NCBI RefSeq assembly: GCF_918797505.1
Contig: NC_092795.1
Span: 36,808,592-36,872,591 of the forward strand
Reading direction: 5' to 3'
Length of the DNA: 64,000 nt
DNA from: Bemisia tabaci
Taxonomy: Eukaryota; Arthropoda; Insecta; Hemiptera; Aleyrodidae
Within the stretch, counting starts at the first letter, position 1. Each line of letters opens with the position of its first letter. Shown here piece after piece: positions 45,543 through 54,454 of the stretch. The position numbers and the translations under genes were made by a program. Below the pieces are notes generated by a model. That model was not told the DNA's origin and did not search any database. It worked only from the letters and a program-made list of their open reading frames with translations.

Positions 45543-46429
45543 CTGCCATGCTTAGGAAAAACGCCGTATGAACATTCGAGAGTTGCCAAATTTCCTTCAT
45601 TCAAATGTTTATTTTTAAGGAAATATATTGATATTTTTCTCTGAAATTTTCAGGAATGGGCCTGTTGCATGCAAGAGATACAGCCGCGCGAATAGACTTT
45701 CAAGAGGTTAAATGACACGAAAGTTACGATGGTCACATTAAAAAAGTCTGAAATACACTCCTTACTGCGCAATTTGCGTTGTTAGGAACGCGCTTTTTCA
45801 AATTTCCCGCGTCGGGGGGCAGTTTTCTAATCACCGGAAACGAGCAAACGGCGGGCTCGGTGATTTCCGGAAGATGCCGAGTCGTTGTTGTTGTTATTTT
45901 TTCCATCAGTTTGTTTAGAAACCCAACGTGATCTCTTATAGTGGTCCATATACGCTTTATGCGGTAACCAAATCGATCAACTTTTAAATATCCAACGCAA
46001 TCCTTCTACATTTCATTTCACGATATCACGAGCTCCGATTTTTAGGTTATGTTGTCAGTTTTAGTTGACCGGAAATAGCCACCGCGAGTTGCCGTTAATT
46101 GTTTCCGTTAGAAAACCGCCCCCAGACGCGGGAAATTTGAAAAAGTGCGTTCCTAACAACGCAAATTGCGCAGTAAGAAGTGTGTTTCAGACTTTTTTAA
46201 TGTGACCATTGTAATTTTCGTGTCATTTAACCTCTAAAAAGTCTATTCGCGCGACTGTATCTGTTGCATGCAACAGGCCCATTGTGGATTTGTGGGTGAA
46301 ATTGCGTATTATACTATCTGAAAAATTTGGAAGAGAAATATTTATAAATTCTCCCAGAAATTCATGATTTGTCAAAGGAGATTTGGCAACACCTGAGGGC
46401 TCATACTGCGTTTTTCCTTAGCTCGGCAG
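45543..46429. mobile_element. Family-A palindromic MITE, copy 7, interrupted
   Basis: CTGCCATGCTTAGGAAAAAC at the left and GCGTTTTTCCTTAGCTCGGC at the right. The core TTTCTCTGAAATTTTCAGG runs up to 45654 and resumes at 46284 with GTGGATTTGTGGGTGAAATT. Removing 629 bp gives a 258-bp element, the family length. Confidence 0.85.
45655..46283. mobile_element. Palindromic element nested inside family A
   Basis: Ends AATGGGCCTGTTGCATGCAA and TTGCATGCAACAGGCCCATT are exact inverse complements. The arms run to about 45870 and 46068 (around 215 bp) and stay collinear: position 45830 pairs with 46108 without indels, with scattered mismatches (for example CGCGCTTTTT against CGCACTTTTT). The 200-bp centre is unpaired and non-coding. 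A target duplication cannot be read because the termini are themselves part of the palindrome. Confidence 0.88.
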
Positions 46430-46457
46430 AATAGCTATATACGTATCATAATAACTA

Positions 46458-46716
46458 GATTGCAGTTTGCAAAAAGGATCCACAAGCATTCCAATTTCGC
46501 TATAAGATTGTGCAACTGTTTTTACCTCGCAAATATAAACCGATCATCTAAATCAGTCTTATCTTTACTCCCAATAATAAACTACAAATTCAATGCAAAA
46601 ATGACCAAAGTAAATTTAATTTGTTGCAAGATTTCAACATTTTATTGCAAGGAATATAAGTTGCACAATCCTAGCAACACTGGAATACTCTTGGTTCCTT
46701 TTTGCAAAATGCAATC
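46458..46716. mobile_element. Family-L palindromic MITE
   Basis: GATTGCAGTTTGCAAAAAGG on the left and CCTTTTTGCAAAATGCAATC on the right start arms of about 57 bp that also share ATTCCA and GATTGTGCAACT. The ORF 46460-46723 is a reading through the element. Confidence 0.8.
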
Positions 46717-46739
46717 CAACTGACGCTTCTTTTGGGCCT

Positions 46740-47215
46740 CCGGCTGTTTCCCTCAACCGCGCATTTCACCGACAGGTGAATTCTACGTTTCAGACGCGCG
46801 TTCAAGTCTCCGGGCCAACTTCAAAGCCTCCAAGCCTCGGCTGGCGGCCCTCGAGTGCTTTTCGAGAGGAGGAGGGCGCGTTTTCGAGCGTTTCGGCCCA
46901 AATTCAATCACGGCACGGCACGCGACTCCTTGCGTGAGCGCGTGACTAGCACGGGGTTGACTTCCTCCCTTCCGCGCACCCTCCGTTCCGCCGCGGGTCC
47001 GCGTGCACCTGCCGCAGAGCGAGCCCAGGTGTCACCCCGCGCCAAACGGGACGAGCCGCGAGTCATGCGTGTTGCACAAACAATCACGGCTGTTAAACGG
47101 CACTTGAGTAGCGTCCACCCCCTCCCCCTCATATCCGACTTTATGACTTGCCAGGTGAGAGGAGGGGGGCTGTATTTAAGGCGCGTTAATTGCAGAGCAC
47201 GAAGATAGAATTCGG
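46740..47215. other. GC- and CpG-rich island
   Basis: GC-rich block with overlapping ORFs of 117 codons (plus) and 74 codons (minus), no domains. A donor-like GCCAG/GTGAGA at about 47152 and TATTTAAGG at 47173 are present. It might be a promoter-proximal region or first exon. It includes GCGTTCAAGTCTCCGGG (recurrent phrase). Confidence 0.35.
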
Positions 47216-47249
47216 ACTAAATGCGAGGAATCAAACTTCCCCCGGTAAA

Positions 47250-47491
47250 CACAGGGGGAAAAAACACATTGGATCTATAAGAGATCTTATAGAGTCCAGA
47301 CTTTTAAAAACATTGAAAAGAAAAAAAATACTCTTGATTCAATCGGATTTTTGCTTGAATCAAAACGAAATCCGCTTAAATTAAGAGGCTTGGTTCTTGA
47401 TTTAAGCTAGATTCTGATTGAATCAAGAGTACTTTTTCTTGTCGATATATTTAAGAGTCTGGACTCCAGATCCATGTGTCTATTTCCAGTG
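47250..47491. mobile_element. Family-B palindromic MITE, copy 5, with internal duplication
   Basis: It begins CACAGGGGGAAAAAACACAT and ends CTATTTCCAGTG. In the left arm GGATCTATAGAG is replaced by GGATCTATAAGAGATCTTAT then AGAG, a small palindromic insertion. AA flanks both sides. Confidence 0.85.
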
Positions 47492-48486
47492 AATGATGAT
47501 AGTGAAGAGATCAGTAAGTGCAAAAATGAAGTTATGAGGAAACGAGCTCGAAAGCATCTGACGTGAAATTTTTATTGAAAGAAGCCTCCGTTCTTTCTCA
47601 AATTATCACTGATCGTCTGGAAGACTCTTAGAAATCGTTTGCATGATTAAAAATCGATTGATTTTATTCCAAGTACATAAGAAGGGTATTTTTCATTTTT
47701 ATCCTAGGTTATTGTTTGGGCAAGACAGCCGTAAGTGCTATCTACTGCATAGTTTCGTGGTTGCGTTTTGGACACACAACAAACACATTTTCAGGTTGGA
47801 TATTGGCAGAAAGGCGGCACTTTACTTGAAAACACTGTTTTCATTAGCTCTCTGGATTAATATTGTCACTTACTGCTGTCTTGCCTGAAACTACGTCATT
47901 TTTTGCGCACCAGGCTTTCCCATTTGTCTCGTTTTCATGAAAATAAGATGGTTTTTGCTGTTTTAGCTATTTCAGTGATTTCATCTGAAAAAGATTAAAC
48001 GAATTTTGAAGGAAACTCAATTTCGAAAAGACCCTTACTGCTCTCTTCGCTATCACGGCAGATTGCCTATACTTATTGTGATACATATAGCTAACTTAGC
48101 TCTCTCAGCTCACTTTCACGTCCACGGGCAAAACTATAACTGAGCAAGGGGCCCAGGAGCGGGTAGGCGGGGCTTAACCCCCTTTTGGGGCTAGAAAGAT
48201 CCCTCCGATCCTTAATTCCTCAGATCCCTGTGGTAGAATAATTGCCTCTCTGAACCTCCCCAGAATCCCTTAATAAAGTGCCTTTCTACCCCCATATCTT
48301 GATCGTGGTGAAGCTTCTCGCACTTTATTTTCCTTCAATTGAGAGGGTAGGCAATATGCGCTCTCAAGAGTTTGAATAGTGGTATCAGGATCCTTGGTCT
48401 TGTTTAAACGTGTTACTACTGATTTTACCCTTCTTACAACGATAAGTTAACGGAAGAAAATGTACTTTAGGAACTTTACATTCATA
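47492..48486. other. No gene; repeat fragment
   Basis: A fragment of the 142-bp repeat (GAATAGTGGTATCAGG) lies near 48370. The 81-codon ORF 47643-47888 has no recognised domain. Confidence 0.4.
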
Positions 48487-48660
48487 TTGGACCCTCCCTT
48501 TTTCCTCGCTTCTTTCTCATCTTCTTCTTTTATTCCTCATTTCCATCTTACTTATCTTACGCTCCTTTTTATTCTCTCTCTTCGACTATAGTTTTTCCTT
48601 CTCTCTCTGCTCCTTTCTATTCTGCTCCCTCTTATTCTTAATTTTCCTCTCCGATTTTCA
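48487..48660. repeat. Long pyrimidine-rich tract
   Basis: About 170 bp of mostly C and T, ending CTCCGATTTTCAG, then TAGGTG. It looks like an exaggerated 3' splice-site tract, but no exon-like frame follows. It is the strand complement in composition of the tract at 37755-37915. Confidence 0.55.
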
Positions 48661-49579
48661 GTAGGTGATTTGATGACTTAGCCAAAAATAGTAGTTCCAT
48701 ATTTTGTTAGTTAGTTTAGCGTATGGACAGACCTTACTAATTTTGGCAAATCTATGAGGTTAAATTACCAAAACACGATTTTGTGACTAGCGGAGCTAAC
48801 TTATCTCCACAATGACTGGTTCACTCTAGAAGAGACCCCTTCCCTTCCCCACCATTTCCACAGGGCACGTAATGGAAGGTTTCAGTGTCTCTGGCAAAAA
48901 TTTCGCTTAGTTAGTCCGTATGAATCCTCAGTATAGCGTATGCATGTAAAAACGATCCATTTATGTGATGTGAACACTTGTACCAACTAAGCACATCTTG
49001 TTCATCTTGATATTTTCCCGGTAAAATATCACAGACAGATTTTGATAGTACGCCATATCCATTAGTGTTTGTTTTTGTAAGACGAGGGTAAAATTACGCA
49101 TTTAGGGCAAATTTCCTTTTAGAGTTACGTTGTTTGGAGCTATAATAATTACGATCAATCGAGAAGGCAACTCTGATGAGTCTTGAGTTTAACACTGGAC
49201 CCACCATCAAAACAATGCAGCCTCCTAATCGTATCCTTTCAAGCGCAACCTTAAAACGACATCAAGCGTGGCTCAAGCATAGCCATAAAAATGAAATTTG
49301 CTTTCGATTCGATTAATTTTTTCTCTTTGCTGAGTTTTTTTGTGTTACAGGGACGGGCACATATCGACGATGTAAGTTGGCAATCACATAACTCGGTTTG
49401 CGACGTCGCAGACTTCCTGTCATTCTTTTTCAAGAGTGGCGGTAGCCACCCTCGGTCGAGGAAAATGACGACATACTAAAGTCCCGATAGCATTTTTAAA
49501 ACGGAAAACTAATCAACGGCAATTCTTTAAAACTGCCGTGATTTCTTTTCTCCGTGCGAAGAAAATTCTGCAAAAACTT
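48661..49579. other. No gene recognised
   Basis: ORFs of about 60 codons on both strands at 49251-49479 overlap each other and lack domains. TTCTCCGTGCG near 49548 resembles the terminus of families C and D. Confidence 0.4.
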
Positions 49580-49692
49580 CAAGGAATGATGTCAATTTGT
49601 CCTCCTTTAAAAAAATAATATAGAGGCGGAGATTTTCAGACACCACAAACGAGTTATGTGATTGCGGACTTACACCGTCGATATAGCTTTGA
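49580..49692. repeat. Family-E dispersed repeat fragment
   Basis: TTCAAGGAATGATGTCAATT, GTCCTCCTTTAAAAAAATAA, GGCGGAGATTTTCAGACACC and CACCGTCGATATAG define the clearest copy. A diverged copy at 50158-50252 has GAGCGGAAATTTTTGAAAAC and GGCCATCGATATGTAG. Confidence 0.55.
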
Positions 49693-50473
49693 CGTAATGT
49701 GAGTGCGTGCACAATGTGGAAGGATCTGTCTCCATCCTGAAAGGTACTTTATACCCGCTCTCGCTCATTGAAAAAAATTGCGATATCCTAAATTAAAAGT
49801 ACTTTAAAGTGTGTGCTCAAAAAATAACCACAGTATCTCACATTCTGGTGATTCTGTGTCCCCGTGCGTTTCATCAATTTTCTGAAATGACGTCAATGCT
49901 TTTACATTATCAACAGTTTGAATACTTTGACGAGTTTTTTTTTGGGGAGGGGGATGCCGGAGGATAAGCTGTCACATCAATCTGTCAAATATCAATGGCC
50001 ACGCTGCGAAACTACGCATCTATGTTCACTACGTTGCAGACTACCTTTCATACTTAAATTCTTTGAAAAACCAGCCAACGTAATTTGTTGAAAATTTCCT
50101 TGATCTTTTCCCTGTCAGCGGAATTTTCCGAATATATCCTCAGTTATGGAGTTGGTTTGCTACCTCCAGAAAAAATAAATTACGAGCGGAAATTTTTGAA
50201 AACCGCAATAGTGGTTTCACACTTTGGCCATCGATATGTAGTCAGGTGAATTTTCGTTGATGTATTTCGTTCAAAATATTTGTATTTTGTCGGTGGCCAA
50301 CCTCCAAAGTTCCAAGATGTGTTTGATGGCTCCGCCGTGCACTATAAAAACGGAAGGAAAAAAAATGTATAAATAAAGGGGATCTCATTCAAAGCATTAC
50401 CGATACCATGTACATGCTCTCAACGCTGTCATTTTACTCATGCAGTAAAATTAAAGATAGGTGACAACAAAAA
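49693..50473. other. No gene; partial family-E similarity
   Basis: Apart from the family-E-like stretch at 50158-50252, nothing is recognised. Confidence 0.4.
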
Positions 50474-50725
50474 CTGCCGTGCTGAGGAAAAACGCTGTAT
50501 GAACCTTCAGGTGTTGCCAAATTTCCTCTGATAAAATACGAATTTATTGGAGAAATTTTAAATATTTTTCTTCCAATTTTTCAGACTATTTTGTTCGCAA
50601 TTTTATCTCAAATATCTAGAAATTTCAAGGACAAATATGCGTAAATTTCGTCAAAAATACATGTTTTATCCGGGAAATGTTGCAACTCTCGAATGTTCAT
50701 ACGGCGTTCTTCCTTAGCACGGCAG
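50474..50725. mobile_element. Family-A palindromic MITE, copy 8
   Basis: CTGCCGTGCTGAGGAAAAAC and GGCGTTCTTCCTTAGCACGG mark the ends. The core TTAAATATTTTTCTTCCAAT has the family layout. Confidence 0.85.
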
Positions 50726-50812
50726 CACGGACAGAGATAAATCACGGACGCATTGTAAAAGCGCTCTCGTTTACAATCCGATTTATTTACGGCATCCAAT
50801 CAATGCGCTCCA

Positions 50813-51187
50813 ATGCCGTGCAAAAATTTACTTGAAACCATTCATCAGAATTTGACTGATCAGAGCACATGCTCGGAGAACGCAATCGAGTTTACATGTC
50901 CTTTCCTTTTTTCGTTAGATACCTACGAGCAAGTGCCAAAGGTCACCGCAAATCTCACTGTCATTCGAAGTGGTGAGCCCAAAAAGGCCAAAGTGGCTCA
51001 AGTAGATGCGATTATTGAATACAAAATCTCATATTATCTTGTCAAGCCAAAAAGCCGACCAGGCAATCTGATTTGGACGAACACAGTCTGTAAGTCTCAC
51101 AAAGGACCAATAGATTTTCAGAGGAGAAAAATGAGGAAAAGGTCACATAGTCACCGCCATTTAGTAGAGATGACGTGGACTGAGTAG
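50813..51187 (+). CDS. Hypothetical 124-codon ORF
   Basis: The longest gap-free, non-repetitive ORF in this part. The composition is protein-like: an N-terminal part with two cysteines (STCSENAIEFTCPF), KVTANLTVIRSGEPKKAKVA in the middle, and a basic, histidine-rich end (RRKMRKRSHSHRHL). It begins 88 bp after a family-A MITE. I recognise no family and see no promoter or splice evidence. It could be an exon, a transposon relic or chance. Confidence 0.25.
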   Translation: MPCKNLLETIHQNLTDQSTCSENAIEFTCPFLFSLDTYEQVPKVTANLTVIRSGEPKKAKVAQVDAIIEYKISYYLVKPKSRPGNLIWTNTVCKSHKGPIDFQRRKMRKRSHSHRHLVEMTWTE

Positions 51188-51831
51188 GATTGATCACACT
51201 CAGCGGATAAAATTAATATGCGATGAGAGAAAGCAAAAAAAAAGTGGAAATATACTATATTTCGTGTTGTTTCACAAAACGTATCATTTTTATCATTCGA
51301 GTTTGTTGCGCATTACGCGGGATGTTTGTAAAATTGTCAGTCAGTCTCAGTGACTGCATTTTGACAGATTTTCCTCGATTCTCTTTTTATTTCATTTTTT
51401 CTAATTTGCTGTGAAAAATATTTGTTCATCCTTTGATATTTGTGTTTAACACGGTTTTTTCGACAACAATCGTTCCTTGGTAGCGGTATCCGAATGAGCT
51501 AGTGCTACATGCAGCCTCTTGTGGCATTTTTGAGCCCCTCTGTTCCATGAATACAACAGTGCGTATCCACTCCGCATTTTTTGGCAAATGAGGGTTGTTA
51601 TGTATTTATAGATCACGAGGATTTTGACCCATCAAGTTGACATTTTATGATGAGTTTTGGACCAAAAATAGCAACCTTGCGTCGATTTTTCATTTAAAAT
51701 GATCGAAAAATTGGCACAGAGCTACGATTTTAGCGTCACGTAACGCACCTCCATACTATAGAGTCTATAGACCTAATGCAACGCACCCGTATCGTGGGAT
51801 CGGATACACCCTTTTCCTTTAGAGCGTTACG
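51188..51831. other. No gene recognised
   Basis: AT-rich, with short ORFs only. Confidence 0.4.
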
Positions 51832-52127
51832 CAGTGACGCACAGGAACTCTTTAAAGGGGGAGGGTGTCCGTGACGGTAAATTTACGTTATTTTGTGTAC
51901 GTCCCTGATAATATTTTATGTCTGCCTTCCAAAAGTAAAAAAAGGGTACAATTCATCGCTTGGCTGACATAAGGGCGTAACTACACAGTGAGATGAGCCC
52001 GGGAGAGCATTGAATTGTATGGAAGACAGGGTTCATTGCAGAGTGTAGTTACGCTCTTATGTCAGGTATATAGGGGACGAATTAAGGAGGCCAAGGGGGG
52101 GGGGGGTCCAGAGGGTCTACGCCACTG
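51832..52127. mobile_element. hAT MITE copy, perfect 8-bp duplication, interrupted
   Basis: It begins CAGTGACGCACAGGAACTCT and ends GGGTCTACGCCACTG. GCGTTACG stands on both sides (51824-51831 and 52128-52135). GACGGTAAATTTACGTTATT and TCCCTGATAATATTTTATGT match the element at 25879-26091. A 102-bp family-N element splits it. Confidence 0.9.
51964..52065. mobile_element. Family-N element nested in the hAT MITE
   Basis: CTGACATAAGGGCGTAACTA and TAGTTACGCTCTTATGTCAG are inverse complements with one difference. By comparison with 25879-26091 the whole inserted block may be larger, about 51954-52083, bounded by AATT on each side. Its relative is at 674-777. Confidence 0.75.
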
Positions 52128-52135
52128 GCGTTACG

Positions 52136-53021
52136 TACTTCATGAAAGACCCCCGAGCCGTTTTTCTGGAAGAATGTGTCGTCCAGCAATCTGCACCCGT
52201 TTAACAATAAAAAGTTATTCAAGCACTTGGAGAGCCTCACGCTTGCGGAGTTAGGAGCAGGTAAGTGCGTAAATGTAGCAGATCAACGCGGAACCTCAAT
52301 GAGCCGGATTATCCGGACAAGCTCGTGTAGCTACAAAACGGATTACAACTAATAACACGGATCTCCATCAATGACTGTTTCACTCGGCGTCATAATCGCA
52401 GTTATGAATTTTCAACCCCAACCCCTCGGCCCGACGCCGCGGCGAGCAACCCTTTAATTTTTAATTCCAACAGGCATACCCCGATCCCCGCGCGCGCAGG
52501 GTTAGTTATCATAACCATTCATAACGCGCGAGGGGAGGGTGCGCCAGTTCATAAACCTGCCCTCGTCGGGGTTATTTATAGCTCCGGGATGAAAAATAAA
52601 AAATCTGAAAAGTAAACGCGACAGCGCCTCATTATTGTCCTCTTCCTCGTGCGCCCGGGACAATGCCGAGTTTTCACAACGCGGGGGGAGTGGGCCCGGT
52701 CCATTTTGATCGAATGAACCGGATTTCATACGGCCCATTAATGTCCCCTCCCCCCGCGTCACCTGTTGGGGCCTCCTGGCACCCTGTTGTCAGTTACTCC
52801 GGGGAAAGCTCGACTTGGAGCGATTCATCCACTTTCGGAAAAATAAGTTGTATTGTGTTGTATTATTCCGTGTTTTTCCAAATTCGCTCATTGAAATTGT
52901 TCGTTAATTTATCTATTTATTACTAAGAAGTGATAAAGCACAAAAACATAGCCCGAATATACGAATAAAGAAGGAGAGAATTAAAATATGGATAAACAAG
53001 GCTAAAACATTGAAAACACTA
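52136..53021. other. GC-rich island (52380-52800) then AT-rich gap edge
   Basis: The island has high GC and overlapping ORFs of about 86 codons on both strands, no domain. The last 150 bp before the N gap are AT-rich. Confidence 0.35.
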
Positions 53022-53521
53022 NNNNNNNNNNNNNNNNNNNNNNNNNNNNNNNNNNNNNNNNNNNNNNNNNNNNNNNNNNNNNNNNNNNNNNNNNNNNNNN
53101 NNNNNNNNNNNNNNNNNNNNNNNNNNNNNNNNNNNNNNNNNNNNNNNNNNNNNNNNNNNNNNNNNNNNNNNNNNNNNNNNNNNNNNNNNNNNNNNNNNNN
53201 NNNNNNNNNNNNNNNNNNNNNNNNNNNNNNNNNNNNNNNNNNNNNNNNNNNNNNNNNNNNNNNNNNNNNNNNNNNNNNNNNNNNNNNNNNNNNNNNNNNN
53301 NNNNNNNNNNNNNNNNNNNNNNNNNNNNNNNNNNNNNNNNNNNNNNNNNNNNNNNNNNNNNNNNNNNNNNNNNNNNNNNNNNNNNNNNNNNNNNNNNNNN
53401 NNNNNNNNNNNNNNNNNNNNNNNNNNNNNNNNNNNNNNNNNNNNNNNNNNNNNNNNNNNNNNNNNNNNNNNNNNNNNNNNNNNNNNNNNNNNNNNNNNNN
53501 NNNNNNNNNNNNNNNNNNNNN
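53022..53521. other. Assembly gap, exactly 500 N
   Basis: A fixed-size placeholder. The three ORFs drawn across it are artefacts. Confidence 0.97.
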
Positions 53522-53598
53522 AAAAAATCTGCTCTCAAACGGCACATAATAATTACCATTGTTAAAACTTTCATTATTTTTGAGGACAGCTTTTAGGT

Positions 53599-53668
53599 GC
53601 GTGGAAGAGGTAGCGAAGATCTCTGATTTTATCGCGTGGAAGAGGTAGCGAAGATCTCTGATTTTATC
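53599..53668. repeat. Exact 35-bp tandem duplication
   Basis: GCGTGGAAGAGGTAGCGAAG begins identical copies at 53599 and 53634, the unit ending CTCTGATTTTATC. Being identical and 78 bp from a gap, it may be recent or an assembly edge effect. Confidence 0.9.
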
Positions 53669-54413
53669 TTGAATGATTATATAAATCTAGCAACTATGTT
53701 TTGATGACCACCCTTACGATTCGTGCCGCTCGTGTTTCAGCCCCTTTCACCTAGGGCCAACTTATTTTTTCAAAACTTCGGTTTAATTCGTCACCAGCCA
53801 CTTATCATAAGAGCATAGACCCATGCATCACCTCCTTCCTTTTATTTTAATTGCCGGCTCTGTTTCCAAAAGCGTACATCCATAGTCAGTTTAAAACTTC
53901 AGATTGATTAATTTCCGGGGGAAGAATTTCAAGTCACGCACACGAATCACTACTTTTCTAGGTACAGACGAGAAGATGAGTTAAAAAGCTAGTAGTGCTA
54001 GTAAATTGACCTCAGTTGCTATATAAAGTATGCAGTAAGTTGGTTTAAAATGAAAATAATAGTACTGAAATAAAATGTTTCTTGCGGTGCAAAGAAATTG
54101 TATAATAAAATTTTCCTGATAACAGTAGGTATGTATGATTTTTTTCCTAACTCCAGAGGCGCGAAGCATTTCTGGGGGCTGGACCGCGTAGCCGTCAAGG
54201 CCATAGCCCCCAGTTCTTTACCTTGCGGGGACTCGCTTACTTTTTTTACCTTGCGTTTGAGTCTCCGAGGCACATGTGCGTCAGTTTTCAATTTTTGCCT
54301 TTTACTTCCAAAGTGATGAGGGAATAGCCTCCTAGTGTAAATCGATTTTCCATGCCACACTGGTAAACTTTAAGACTAAACGCTTAATTATCACACCAGA
54401 TTCGTATCTTCGA

Positions 54414-54416
<3 letters not shown>
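53669..54416. other. No gene recognised
   Basis: Includes GCGTTTGAGTCTCCGAGG near 54255 (recurrent phrase). Short ORFs on both strands, no domain. Confidence 0.4.

Positions 54417-54454
<38 letters not shown>
54417..54454 (-). repeat. Poly(T) run of 38; possible retrocopy tail
   Basis: Thirty-eight uninterrupted T residues, which on the minus strand would be a poly(A) tail. The sequence to the right (54455-54540) would then be the 3' end of the inserted transcript. No target duplication or coding remnant was found. Confidence 0.5.

Noticed and set aside
48487..48672. 3' splice site after the long pyrimidine tract
   Set aside because: No protein-like frame follows TTTTCAG; the downstream sequence is AT-rich with early stops in all frames.
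52913..53574. Three ORFs of 179-210 codons across the second gap
   Set aside because: Same artefact: the 500 N are read as open.
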